Shown in pieces: positions 1 through 8,266 of a stretch of 19,708 bases of DNA. The notes under the pieces are model-generated. The model had not been told where the DNA came from, ran no database searches, and saw nothing but the letters and a program-made list of their open reading frames with translations. The stretch is from Candidatus Magasanikiibacteriota bacterium (GTDB lineage: Bacteria; Patescibacteriota; Patescibacteriia; Magasanikbacterales; UBA922): NCBI GenBank assembly GCA_023246565.1, contig JAHFIE010000011.1:1-19708 (forward strand), in the 5' to 3' direction. Within the stretch, counting starts at the first letter, position 1, and each line of letters starts with the position of its first letter. The translations under genes were made by a program, and so were the position numbers.

Positions 1-199
1 ATAACTGTTTTAAAAAAAGTGGAGTAGCCGTTCTACTCATATCAAACTGAAGCGAGGTTGTTTTTGTTGTTGTTTTTATCGCGCGACGATTAATGATACA
101 GCAATCATGTTCTGGTTTTGCTGAAATTACTTCATGGAGAGCCTTACCAAGACCACTGGTCGTGCCAAAAATAATAAAAAGATGCTGTTTTTTTCTCAT
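1..199 (-). CDS. Short-chain dehydrogenase/reductase, N-terminal fragment (runs off the window)
   Basis: The ATG at 199-197 opens a frame that stays open to base 1 (66 codons), so the 3' part lies outside the window. The N-terminus reads as a beta strand followed by a glycine-rich dinucleotide loop, FIIFGTTSGLGKAL (residues 8-21), which fits the TGxxxGxG NAD(P)-binding signature of classical SDRs with G in place of the first T. It begins 5 nt after the GNAT gene stop and so is the last visible gene of the operon. No substrate can be assigned from the Rossmann start alone. In this context it probably reduces or oxidises a sugar intermediate or acts in nonulosonate tailoring. The catalytic YxxxK is not in the window, so activity cannot be judged. 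Confidence 0.7.
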   Translation of the reverse strand, partial: MRKKQHLFIIFGTTSGLGKALHEVISAKPEHDCCIINRRAIKTTTKTTSLQFDMSRTATPLFLKQL

Positions 200-204
200 A
201 TTAT

Positions 205-735
205 TTATTTCGTAGTGAGCAAATAATGGAGCAATGAAGGAATAAATTTTCCTTTATAAAAAATATGATCAGTCATCTGACCATCTCGTTTAAAACCAAA
301 CTCTTCCAAGATTGCAATATGATATTTTCGAAAAGGATACGTTTCCGTAAATACTTTGTGGAGTTTATGGTGCTGAAACGCGTGATCGCGAAACATAGCA
401 AGTGCTTCCAAAAAAAGTTGACGGTATCGAGCTTTACTGATATTTGTGGCTAAGAGAAATGAAATCTCAGCTCGCTGATGCACCCAATCAATATGCGTAA
501 GGCCACCATAGCCAATAAGCGCAGTATTTTTTTTATCAATAATCGCAAAAAGATTTTGTTGTGTATCTTTTCTCATGGCACGAAACCATTTTTTTTGATC
601 AGTATCAGTTAATACTTTTGTTTGACGCAAAACCGCCATCTGTTCATTGCGCCACTGCTTGATGAACGGCAAATCAGCCGCAACGAGCTCGGTGAGATAA
701 CAATAGTTTTGTTCGTAGCGTATAGTTCTTTTCAT
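205..735 (-). CDS. GNAT-family N-acetyltransferase, PseH-like candidate
   Basis: The product is 176 aa, close to the usual length of RimJ/RimL and PseH type GNATs. The N-terminal part carries IKQWRNEQ (around residue 25-32), resembling the KWRN segment of PseH. The C-terminal part has the conserved ILEEFGFKRDG stretch of the family. Lying 3 nt downstream of pseI, the natural role would be acetyl-CoA-dependent N-acetylation of the C4 amino group of the PseC product in the cytoplasm. One oddity is that the acetyl-CoA pyrophosphate loop, normally Q/RxxGxG/A, is replaced by a segment around ISKARYRQLFLEAL with no glycines. The enzyme may therefore bind CoA atypically or have another role. GNAT fold: fairly sure. 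PseH function: inferred from context. Confidence 0.75.
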   Translation of the reverse strand: MKRTIRYEQNYCYLTELVAADLPFIKQWRNEQMAVLRQTKVLTDTDQKKWFRAMRKDTQQNLFAIIDKKNTALIGYGGLTHIDWVHQRAEISFLLATNISKARYRQLFLEALAMFRDHAFQHHKLHKVFTETYPFRKYHIAILEEFGFKRDGQMTDHIFYKGKFIPSLLHYLLTTK

Positions 736-738
736 AGA

Positions 739-1815
739 CTAATCAATAAGATCCCATGACAAGGCTGTTCCCGAAAGAATTGTTTGTTTGGCTTTTTTTC
801 CCATAACCACGTCATACTCGAGGGGTGACAAACCAACACCTGGACGCAAACTGCGAACATTATCCGCAGTCAATGGTTCACCAGCTGCAATAGTACGAGT
901 GGCCCACAATGAACGGCGACCAAGAAGACGTTCAGCTAATTCTTTTTCTGTTGGTTTCTTTTCTACGTTTCCCAATGCTGCTTCCGTATCACGAATAGCT
1001 TGAACCATAATTTTGAGTTCAGTTGGGTTCAGAGAAAATTTATCATCAACCGTGGACACACCATCATCAAGCATAAAATGTTTTTCAATAACGTGCGCGC
1101 CCAAAGCCACCGCAGCAATAGGAATCGTGATACCGAGTGAATGATCTGAATAACCAACAGGATGATCATACTGTGCATCAATCGCTGTTATAGCTTTGAG
1201 TCCAACCTCAGCCGGTGGCAAAGGGTAGGTACTTCGACAATGTAGAATAATAATCTGTTCATTGCCCGCTTGTTTGAGTACATCCAATGCTTGACCAATT
1301 TCGTGAAGGTCAGCCATACCTGTGGAAAGGATAATTGGTTTTTTGGTTGCAGCGACTCGACGCAAGAGGGGCACATCAAGCATTTCATAACTAGCGATTT
1401 TGTAGACTGGTACATTAATGGATTCCAAAAGATCAACAGCCGCGTTATCAAACGGCGTGGCTAAAAATAAAATTCCTTGTTCACGCGCGTAGTCATCTAA
1501 TGCTACCACCCATTCACGAGGAAATTCATTGACCCGATACAAGTCAATAAGTTTGGTATCTTCTTTAACAAAAACTGATTTTTCAGAAGCCCGAAGCACA
1601 GCGCGGGGATCATTCGTATTCACGGCAATATCTTCAGCCTTAAATAATTGAAATTTAACCGCGTCTGCTCCAGCAGCTTTAGCAGCATCAATCATCTGTT
1701 TGGCACGTTCAATATTTTGTCCATGATTGGAACTGGCTTCAGCAATAATAAAACACGGTGAGCCTGGACCAATTGAATATTCCCGGAGTGATGTTGAAAA
1801 TGAGATTGATTTCAT
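739..1815 (-). CDS. pseI: Pseudaminic acid synthase (NeuB/SAF family)
   Basis: A 358-aa protein with an N-terminal NeuB TIM barrel (about residues 20-265) and a C-terminal SAF (antifreeze-like) domain (about 300-355). The family condenses phosphoenolpyruvate with a 6-carbon sugar to give a 9-carbon alpha-keto acid; PseI uses 6-deoxy-2,4-diacetamido-L-altrose. Visible motifs include IIAEASSNHG (23-32), LHCRSTYP (191-198) and GYSDHSLG (221-228). The substrate loop KHFMLDDGVSTVDDKFSL (245-262) follows the PseI pattern rather than the GPDHxASLEP pattern of NeuAc or legionaminate synthases. The SAF segment RSLRPGVGLSP (321-331) also fits PseI. The start overlaps the FemAB-like gene by 4 nt (ATGA), so the two are probably translationally coupled. 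PseI assignment over NeuB/LegI is good but rests on sequence pattern only. Confidence 0.9.
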   Translation of the reverse strand: MKSISFSTSLREYSIGPGSPCFIIAEASSNHGQNIERAKQMIDAAKAAGADAVKFQLFKAEDIAVNTNDPRAVLRASEKSVFVKEDTKLIDLYRVNEFPREWVVALDDYAREQGILFLATPFDNAAVDLLESINVPVYKIASYEMLDVPLLRRVAATKKPIILSTGMADLHEIGQALDVLKQAGNEQIIILHCRSTYPLPPAEVGLKAITAIDAQYDHPVGYSDHSLGITIPIAAVALGAHVIEKHFMLDDGVSTVDDKFSLNPTELKIMVQAIRDTEAALGNVEKKPTEKELAERLLGRRSLWATRTIAAGEPLTADNVRSLRPGVGLSPLEYDVVMGKKAKQTILSGTALSWDLID

Positions 1816-2906
1816 ACCTTATTTTGATTACGCATAAATTCTTCAATCAATGTTTGTTGCTTTTGTTGCAGCCACGACAGAGAATAATATTTATCAGCAC
1901 GCCAAAGCGGTAAAATCATTCCACCAAATAATGACTTATAATGCCCAATAGCCAGTTCTTTTGGGGAAGCAACTTCACTTGAGATTATGGGATAATAATT
2001 CCAACCAGTTTCATAGTGTGTGATACCCTGTTTCTTTAAATATCGCATAGTTTCCCATTGTAACCAATGACCAAGACCACGAATTTTCTCATGATCCGGG
2101 TCTGTGGCACCAGATCCATAGTATGCTTTATTCTGATACGTGATACTAAGAGCACCTGATACATATTCAGATTCTCCACTCATATGGATAAACGAGAGAA
2201 TTGCCTGACCGTTCGTAATCCAACGCAACATAGTTTGCCAACTCTCATCTGGTCGAGTTTTTCGACCAGCGGCGCGCAAATGAAGATTTTGGTATTGAGC
2301 GAACACTGCTTCGGTAATCGTAGTTTTATCAAAAATAGTTACCGTATACTTTTGTTTTTGAGCAAACATAATATCGGTCCGATGACCTCGAGCCATATCG
2401 TGCAACAATGCTTCTTCGGTCTGATGCAATGCAATGATATTCGTCGTGAGCTCTGTTGAATGACCACCAAATTTTAAAAATGGATTATAGCGTTGACGGC
2501 CAGAAAGAAGCGTTGGTGAGAGAGGATCAACAAAAAATCGTGCTTGGACAATATGATCTTCCGCAGCCAAACGATCAATTTCAGAAAAAATAATTTTTAA
2601 TAATTTTGTTTCGTCTTTCAAGGACATTTCAGCAAAAGCCGGATATGGGATCGGAGTTCCTCCCATACCAAATTCATATAATTCCGGATTTGCGTGCAGA
2701 GGTTGTACCGTGAGAGCAATTAGTGCTTTCAGGGTATGATCATCAAAAACACCAAATGAACGGTCTTTAATGTTTTGATCAAATGACATTTCAGTAGTAA
2801 ACTGTAAAAATTCGGTTGTGTTACGAAACCACGCGGTTGGTGAGGTGGCGCAAAAACCATCCCATACATCATCTTCAATTTCCGAACGTGGAACACATCG
2901 TATCAT
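1812..2906 (-). CDS. FemAB/BioF2-like GNAT-fold acyltransferase
   Basis: A 364-aa soluble protein with the double-GNAT layout of the FemAB/BioF2-like (Acetyltransf_6) group. The second half holds the hallmarks: SGALSITYQNKAYYGSGA (250-267), HYETGW (297-302) and the terminal GHYKSLFGG (321-329), the typical 'fK..FGG' ending of this family. Family members transfer acyl or aminoacyl groups onto amino groups of cell-envelope precursors. It overlaps both neighbours by 4 nt (pseC upstream, pseI downstream), placing it inside the Pse pathway where PseG, PseH or PseF is often encoded. It may therefore acylate a sugar amine (C4, C5 or C7 N), acting instead of or beside the GNAT downstream. The substrate is not deducible from the sequence. 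Confidence 0.75.
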   Translation of the reverse strand: MIRCVPRSEIEDDVWDGFCATSPTAWFRNTTEFLQFTTEMSFDQNIKDRSFGVFDDHTLKALIALTVQPLHANPELYEFGMGGTPIPYPAFAEMSLKDETKLLKIIFSEIDRLAAEDHIVQARFFVDPLSPTLLSGRQRYNPFLKFGGHSTELTTNIIALHQTEEALLHDMARGHRTDIMFAQKQKYTVTIFDKTTITEAVFAQYQNLHLRAAGRKTRPDESWQTMLRWITNGQAILSFIHMSGESEYVSGALSITYQNKAYYGSGATDPDHEKIRGLGHWLQWETMRYLKKQGITHYETGWNYYPIISSEVASPKELAIGHYKSLFGGMILPLWRADKYYSLSWLQQKQQTLIEEFMRNQNKV

Positions 2907-4045
2907 ACTGCTTGATCTAAAATTTTTCGTACGGTTGTAATTACAATATCTTGTTGATGTTTGGTCAATTCAGGAAAAATCGGCAATGAAATTGCGCTCT
3001 CGTACCAGCTTTCAGCTTTTGGACACAGTCCTTTTGCATATCCTAATCCCTGATAATAAGGATGAAAATACACCGGAATATAATGAACTTGCACACCAAT
3101 ACCAGCAGCGCGTAATTCTTGAAAAATAGTACTTCGTTTATTGGCCAAGGCTGTAGTCAAACGAATACAATACAGGTGCCAACTTGAGCGTTTTTGAGTA
3201 CTTCTTGGTGGTAAGATAATATGATCAGCCAATCCGGATAATTCTTTATCATAGCGTGCTGCGATCTTTTCTCGCGCCGCAATAAAACGATCCAAGCGAC
3301 GCATTTGACTGGTGCCAAGCGCGGCTTGCAGATCAGTCAAACGATAATTAAAACCTAACATCTGCATCTCATGATACCAATCACCCGGACTTTTTTTGGT
3401 TAAACATGTCGGATCTTTGGTTAAACCATGTGTCCGAAACATGATTAATTGATCATAATATTTTTTGTTGTTCGTAAGTACAGCACCACCTTCACCCGTA
3501 GTAATTGACTTAACTGGATGGAAACTAAAAATACTCATGTCAGAAATACTGCCAATTTTTTTCCCCTGGTATTCTGCTCCCAAAGCATGGCACGCGTCTT
3601 CAATCAAAATCAGATTATGTTTTTTTGCCAATGTTTTAAACGCGCGCAGATCAACCGGCAAACCAGCATAATCAACCACAGCAATCATCTTTGTTTTTGC
3701 GGTAATTTTTTGAGCAACGGCAACAGGATCCAAATTACCCTGATGATTAATATCTGCAAACACAGGTTTGGCACCAAGATAGAGACCAGCATTCGCGGTT
3801 GCTGCGAACGTGAGCGGAGTTGTAATAAATTCATCCCCTGGTTTAAGACCAGTAACATAATACGCAGCATGAAGCGCTGCAGTACCGTTGGCAAATACAA
3901 CAGCATACCGCGCGCCCGTATAATCGGTTAATGCTTTTTCAAAATTGCTAACCTCCGGGCCTTGGGTTAACCATTCAGACAACAATACCTTACGCACGGC
4001 TTTGAGATCAGCCGCGTTAATTGATTGATGTCCATAAGGAATCAT
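2903..4045 (-). CDS. pseC: UDP-4-amino-4,6-dideoxy-N-acetyl-L-altrosamine transaminase
   Basis: A 380-aa PLP enzyme of the DegT/DnrJ/EryC1/StrS sugar aminotransferase family, full length. It installs the C4 amino group on the keto sugar made by PseB, with glutamate as usual donor. The opening IPYGHQSIN...LTQGP (2-30) is the typical PseC start. FANGTAAL (51-58) forms the PLP phosphate region. EDACHALGAEY (149-159) carries the PLP-pyridine-binding Asp150, and SFHPVKSITTGEGG (174-187) carries the Schiff-base Lys179. It lies 2 nt after pseB and overlaps the FemAB-like gene by 4 nt. Other DegT transaminases (PglE, ArnB, LegC) share the motifs, so the specific call depends on the N-terminal pattern plus the adjacent inverting dehydratase and PseI-type synthase. 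Confidence 0.9.
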   Translation of the reverse strand: MIPYGHQSINAADLKAVRKVLLSEWLTQGPEVSNFEKALTDYTGARYAVVFANGTAALHAAYYVTGLKPGDEFITTPLTFAATANAGLYLGAKPVFADINHQGNLDPVAVAQKITAKTKMIAVVDYAGLPVDLRAFKTLAKKHNLILIEDACHALGAEYQGKKIGSISDMSIFSFHPVKSITTGEGGAVLTNNKKYYDQLIMFRTHGLTKDPTCLTKKSPGDWYHEMQMLGFNYRLTDLQAALGTSQMRRLDRFIAAREKIAARYDKELSGLADHIILPPRSTQKRSSWHLYCIRLTTALANKRSTIFQELRAAGIGVQVHYIPVYFHPYYQGLGYAKGLCPKAESWYESAISLPIFPELTKHQQDIVITTVRKILDQAV

Positions 4046-4047
4046 AG

Positions 4048-5040
4048 TTAGGTGATTACGAGATGTTCAATAATCGTTTGCAATTGATCTTTGGTAAGCC
4101 ACTGCGTATTTTTATGACTCGTAAATGAAAACGATGCATCAAGTTTTTGGCCTGCTGCATAATATTTTTGAAAATGATCGGTAGGCCAAAATACTGCTTC
4201 GGGAATCACGACAAAATATTTTTCAAGTTCAACCGCATGTCGCGCTTCTTGTTCAGTCAATAAAATTTCATGTACTTTTTCTCCCAATCGAATACCAATA
4301 ACTTCTTTTTCTGCGTTCGGGACAATGGCATCAAACAAATCAACAAGTTTCATGCTGGGAATTTTGGGGATAAACAATTCTCCACCCTCCATTTGTTCCA
4401 AGGCAAACATGACGAGTTCAAGCGCTTGATCCATACCAATCCAAAATCTGGTCATCTCAAGATCCGTGATCGAGACTTTCGCGCTCTGGCGATTTTTTAA
4501 CAAAACTTCAATAATACTCCCTCGACTCCCAATCACATTTCCATAGCGCACAACACCAAAACGCGTCACGCCTTTGCCATAAGAATTCGCTGCAATGAAT
4601 AATTTTTCAGCGCATAATTTTGTTGAACCGTACAAATTTGCAGGATGCGCTGCTTTATCCGTGGAAATAAGCAGAACTTGTGACACTTTTTGGTTAATTG
4701 CGGCTTCAATCACATTTTGAGAACCTATGATATTGGTTTTTACTGCTTCCATGGGGTTATATTCCAAAGCCGGTACTTGTTTCAGTGCTGCCGCGTGTAC
4801 TACAACATCAACATCAGAAAACGCGCGTTCCAAACGCGGTAAATCACGGACATCACCAATAAAAAAACGAAGACGAGGATCACGTAAATCCTTTTCCATG
4901 TGGTATTGTTTCAGTTCGTCTCGACTAAAAACAATAATCTTTTTGGCTTCACTATACTCAAGCAAATAACGCGTGAATGCTTTGCCAAATGAACCAGTGC
5001 CACCGGTAATTAAAATAGTTTTTTCTTTAAGATCGAGCAT
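4048..5040 (-). CDS. pseB: UDP-N-acetylglucosamine 4,6-dehydratase (inverting)
   Basis: With the start at 5040 the product is 330 aa, matching PseB/FlaA1 proteins. An earlier GTG at 5100 would add 20 residues with no counterpart in the family and would overlap the previous gene by 74 nt. The enzyme is an extended SDR that dehydrates UDP-GlcNAc and inverts C5, the first step to pseudaminic acid. Visible motifs are GGTGSFG (13-19, NADP loop), FSRDELKQ (38-45), the catalytic STDK (126-129, Asp128/Lys129) and NLYGSTK (135-141, Tyr137/Lys141), plus MTRFWI (196-201) and FIPKIPSMK (223-231), all typical of the inverting subfamily. The gene overlaps the end of the KpsS-like gene by 14 nt and precedes pseC by 2 nt. 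Confidence 0.93.
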   Translation of the reverse strand: MLDLKEKTILITGGTGSFGKAFTRYLLEYSEAKKIIVFSRDELKQYHMEKDLRDPRLRFFIGDVRDLPRLERAFSDVDVVVHAAALKQVPALEYNPMEAVKTNIIGSQNVIEAAINQKVSQVLLISTDKAAHPANLYGSTKLCAEKLFIAANSYGKGVTRFGVVRYGNVIGSRGSIIEVLLKNRQSAKVSITDLEMTRFWIGMDQALELVMFALEQMEGGELFIPKIPSMKLVDLFDAIVPNAEKEVIGIRLGEKVHEILLTEQEARHAVELEKYFVVIPEAVFWPTDHFQKYYAAGQKLDASFSFTSHKNTQWLTKDQLQTIIEHLVIT

Positions 5041-6472
5041 ATAATTTGTTAATTTCTTGATGAAGTGCTTGTAAGACATTATGTTCATTCTCTGTTTCAC
5101 TCACGGACGACGTTTCACGGCCATAGGCATCCACAAAACCAGAGACACTTATTTGATCAAACGCGTATAAAAAATTAATAATCTTTTGTGCTGGCACTAT
5201 AGGTTCACGTTCTATGGCCGCAAAAGCTTGAGTACAGGATTCCACATCAGTGACCTTAAAAAGTCCAGGACACTGTTGATACCATGGATACCCAAAGATA
5301 AGTGCAGGTTTTTCACGTAAGAGCGCTTGCCAACCTGTAGTTCCTGTAACCGTGGCTGTTGCCCGTGCTTCTCGAATGAGTCGAAAACTATTGGTCGTGA
5401 TCGGCACAAGAAAAACATTTTTTATCCGGGCAAGAGCTTCATAATACCCTTGATACCGAGATCCCACAAAATTAGTCCCCCGTGAAAGCCATTGAATAGG
5501 GTGCTCTTTAACATAGATAACCCAGCCTTTTGGTAAGGCAGCGGCCAAAGTTTCTATCATAAGGATCTGATCTACAAATATACCACCCAAGGGGCTTGTT
5601 GTACATTCTGGTTGATATTGTAGTGGCGCGTAAACAAAAGGCTTGGTCAAATCAGGAGTAGTTTGGAATCGATTATATTCATCTGCCAAATTAGCATGTA
5701 ATTGTTTCGATAGATAGCCGAGCCCTTTTTCAAGAATAGTTCTATCCTTAATACTTTTCCAAATTATGGTTGTTTTTGCGGTGATTTTTTTTGACCAAGA
5801 AAAATTATTCAGTTCTTTTGTTTGATAGAGCGGTGGCGTATCTCCACCCGGATCGATTTGAGCAGTATAATACTTTTGCAAATCAGTCCGCAGATCATTT
5901 ATTGAAAAATTTTTGTTTTGATTTTTTACCAGTTCATTCTGTAATGCCGTATTCCCTACGTCATAATCATTCATAAATAATAATCGATCACCAACGAGCG
6001 TATTATCAAGCATGATGGTAGGAATATTCAATAATTTTGCCAAACCGAAAAGAACAAAATTATAGAGCGTATGAGGAATAAAAGAAAAAATAATTACGTC
6101 AGGTTTATATTTTTGAATAACACCGTACCAATACCGTACATAGGAATAATACCGATGTTTACGCTCAGCCACACTCATCCAATCATACTTTTTATTCATC
6201 ATGGTGAGTATGAGTGATTCAGTTTCATATAAATCTTTGAGCAATTCCATGCTTGGCGGTAAAAATACTTCATCTGCCAAAGCAGGAGCCGGTCGTGCCG
6301 CGACCGCGTCTTCATAATCATGAAAAATTGTTCCCGGGAACAATGACTCTTGAAGACTAAAATCAAGGGATGATCGAGTCCAATAAACAATTGCATGATC
6401 TTGACGCAAGCTTTGTGCAACATTCACGAGTTCTTTTCGATTCTCTGCCCAACCAATTAAAAACAAACGCAT
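5027..6472 (-). CDS. KpsS/Capsule_synth-like GT-B glycosyltransferase
   Basis: A 481-aa soluble protein without signal peptide. The C-terminal half matches the Capsule_synth (PF05159; KpsS/KpsC-type, Kdo transferase) pattern: PLQYQPECTT (283-292), YVKEHP (320-325), VTGTTGWQALLREKPALIFG (375-394) and the following YPWY. The N-terminal half (1-230) is a poorly conserved Rossmann-like domain. Known members transfer Kdo, itself an alpha-keto sugar acid, and KpsS-like proteins in Acinetobacter capsule loci with pse genes have been proposed as pseudaminic acid transferases. Sitting directly before pseB (14-nt overlap), it is my best candidate for the enzyme that adds the nonulosonate to the acceptor. 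The family call is good; the donor is inferred. Confidence 0.8.
   Translation of the reverse strand: MRLFLIGWAENRKELVNVAQSLRQDHAIVYWTRSSLDFSLQESLFPGTIFHDYEDAVAARPAPALADEVFLPPSMELLKDLYETESLILTMMNKKYDWMSVAERKHRYYSYVRYWYGVIQKYKPDVIIFSFIPHTLYNFVLFGLAKLLNIPTIMLDNTLVGDRLLFMNDYDVGNTALQNELVKNQNKNFSINDLRTDLQKYYTAQIDPGGDTPPLYQTKELNNFSWSKKITAKTTIIWKSIKDRTILEKGLGYLSKQLHANLADEYNRFQTTPDLTKPFVYAPLQYQPECTTSPLGGIFVDQILMIETLAAALPKGWVIYVKEHPIQWLSRGTNFVGSRYQGYYEALARIKNVFLVPITTNSFRLIREARATATVTGTTGWQALLREKPALIFGYPWYQQCPGLFKVTDVESCTQAFAAIEREPIVPAQKIINFLYAFDQISVSGFVDAYGRETSSVSETENEHNVLQALHQEINKLYARS
5038..5041 (-). promoter_or_regulatory. TATG start context deciding the pseB start
   Basis: Of the in-frame ATGs near the pseB 5' end (5088, 5079, 5040), only the one at 5040 is preceded by T. 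It is also the one that aligns with the usual PseB N-terminus, immediately before the NADP loop. No Shine-Dalgarno is visible; initiation may depend on coupling to the overlapping upstream gene. Confidence 0.7.
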
Positions 6473-6475
6473 ATA

Positions 6476-8266
6476 CTATCGGACATTGTAAACTTTATAA
6501 AAATACGAATCCTTATCTTTCAATAATTGTGTTGGGCTTCCCTGTTCTCGAATGTGTCCATCCTCCAAAACAATAAGATTATCCACGGCCATGATCGTTG
6601 ATAAACGGTGCGCAATAACAATCACGGTACGATTTCCTTTTAGATTTTCTATAGACTGTTGGATAAGAGCCTCTGACTCATTATCAAGGGCGCTGGTTGC
6701 TTCATCAAGCACAATAATATCTGGTTCACGAGCAAGAATTCGGGCAAGAATAATACGTTGTTTTTCACCACCAGAAATGAGTACACCGCGTTCACCAACC
6801 ACGGTATCGAACTGACGGGGTTGTTGCAGTATAAAATCATAAATATTCGCTTGTTTTGCGGCCATGATCATGTGACGTTCCGTGATATGTGGATTATAGA
6901 AACGAATATTATTGGCAATACTATCGTTCAAAAGAAACATATCTTGGGAAACATAGCCAATATGCTCACGCCAATCAGCTACATGAATCTTGGTAATATC
7001 AGTGTCATCCAAAGTAATGATTCCCTGCTTCGGTGTTAAAAGACGTAAGAGCAGATCCACAACCGTTGTTTTTCCTGATCCTGATGGACCAATAATGCCA
7101 ATCATTCCACCTTTTTTTATCGTAAACGAAATATTGGACAAAACCGATCCATCATCAGTATAACCAAAGGTAACGTCTTGAAAAGAAATTGCTTTGGCAA
7201 AACGAAAATCCTTGGTGCCGGTATCATGTTCTTGCCGAGAACGCGCTTCTTCAGCATACGCGTCCAAGCTGGCCACATACGGCAATAAGGCATTGATACC
7301 GTGGACTTGTCCCTGGACTAATTGAATATACGCAAAGACTTTATTGATGGCATATACGATCACGGCAAATGAAGCAAAATTAAAAGCAGTTAATTTATAA
7401 AAAAAACTAAAAATACCAACAATAAAAATCAAACCAATCGGCTGAAGAAGGGTATTCGTAATATTGCGCACGGCATTCATGCGCATATTAAGACTCCGTG
7501 CTGTTTCAAAATAGGCTTGAGCTTTTTCTGCCACTGCGGTCTCAACAGCCATGGCTTTAATGGACTTCATGCCAATCACGTTTTGGTTCACAAAATGGGC
7601 TATTTCTTTGTACAATTTTTCAACCTGTTCGGAAAAAATACGATTTTTATAAAATAATGGTTTAAACAATAAAAAAATAACCGCACCAAACACCAAGGTT
7701 AACAGCGCAATGATAGGAGAAATATTTACGGCAAGAAGTGTATAAACTACTAAATTCGCGATCAAAAGAATTAGACTACTGATATTAGCCAACAAACTTG
7801 AACTATTGATAACATCAGTGGTGAGTCGTTGATCCAAATGACCAACTTTTTGCTGCGACAAATAAGGCCAATCAGCAGCTATCGTGGCACCGAGCAATTG
7901 ACGACGTTTCCCAGTTTCATACCGCGTTATGATATCTGCAGTTATATGCGTGACCACAAAAGAAATGCCTGCTTTGATGACAAACAATCCAATGATGAAC
8001 AAAAGGAGTGTTTTTAATGTATACGGTAGATGAAAAAACTGAAAAAAATCAGCAATAATTTTTGAAATCGCGTCAGTACTTTGATTCTTTCCTCCTTGAA
8101 CAAAAGAAAATAAAGGAATAATTGAATTAATTCCCACACCCTCCAACAAGCCACTCATAAAACTCAAAATCGTTAATGAGGTTATAGATGCTTTAAACGC
8201 GCCATATTCACGCTGAATAAGCGAGAATAAGCGCATTAATTTTTTATGGGGTTGAACCATGGTCAT
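6476..8266 (-). CDS. ABC exporter/flippase, fused permease and ATPase (MsbA/PglK-like)
   Basis: A 596-aa half-transporter with a membrane domain (about residues 20-335) containing hydrophobic stretches near 28-55, 85-110, 158-205 and 270-315. An ATPase domain (about 358-596) follows. The ATPase is complete: Walker A GPSGSGKTT (393-401), Q-loop VSQD (439-442), signature LISGGEKQ (497-504), Walker B IIVLDEA (517-523) and H-loop His553. Family members work as homodimers in the inner membrane; MsbA flips lipid A and PglK flips lipid-linked oligosaccharide. The neighbouring glycosyltransferase and sugar-synthesis genes favour export of a lipid-linked glycan. The start overlaps the zinc-ribbon methyltransferase stop by 4 nt (ATGA). 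The alternative Met3 is not needed. Confidence 0.9.
   Translation of the reverse strand: MTMVQPHKKLMRLFSLIQREYGAFKASITSLTILSFMSGLLEGVGINSIIPLFSFVQGGKNQSTDAISKIIADFFQFFHLPYTLKTLLLFIIGLFVIKAGISFVVTHITADIITRYETGKRRQLLGATIAADWPYLSQQKVGHLDQRLTTDVINSSSLLANISSLILLIANLVVYTLLAVNISPIIALLTLVFGAVIFLLFKPLFYKNRIFSEQVEKLYKEIAHFVNQNVIGMKSIKAMAVETAVAEKAQAYFETARSLNMRMNAVRNITNTLLQPIGLIFIVGIFSFFYKLTAFNFASFAVIVYAINKVFAYIQLVQGQVHGINALLPYVASLDAYAEEARSRQEHDTGTKDFRFAKAISFQDVTFGYTDDGSVLSNISFTIKKGGMIGIIGPSGSGKTTVVDLLLRLLTPKQGIITLDDTDITKIHVADWREHIGYVSQDMFLLNDSIANNIRFYNPHITERHMIMAAKQANIYDFILQQPRQFDTVVGERGVLISGGEKQRIILARILAREPDIIVLDEATSALDNESEALIQQSIENLKGNRTVIVIAHRLSTIMAVDNLIVLEDGHIREQGSPTQLLKDKDSYFYKVYNVR

Noticed and set aside
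1..3420. GATC tetranucleotide looks frequent
   Set aside because: A hand count gives 22 in the first 3420 bases against roughly 12 expected from composition. That excess is mild and may reflect codon pairs, so I do not treat it as a methylation signal.
3518..3931. Plus-strand open frame of 137 codons inside pseC
   Set aside because: It is antisense to conserved PseC motifs, with no recognisable domain and no promoter or ribosome binding site of its own.
5041..5100. Longer pseB starting at the GTG at 5100
   Set aside because: It would add 20 residues absent from PseB proteins and overlap the upstream gene by 74 nt; the ATG at 5040 fits the family length.
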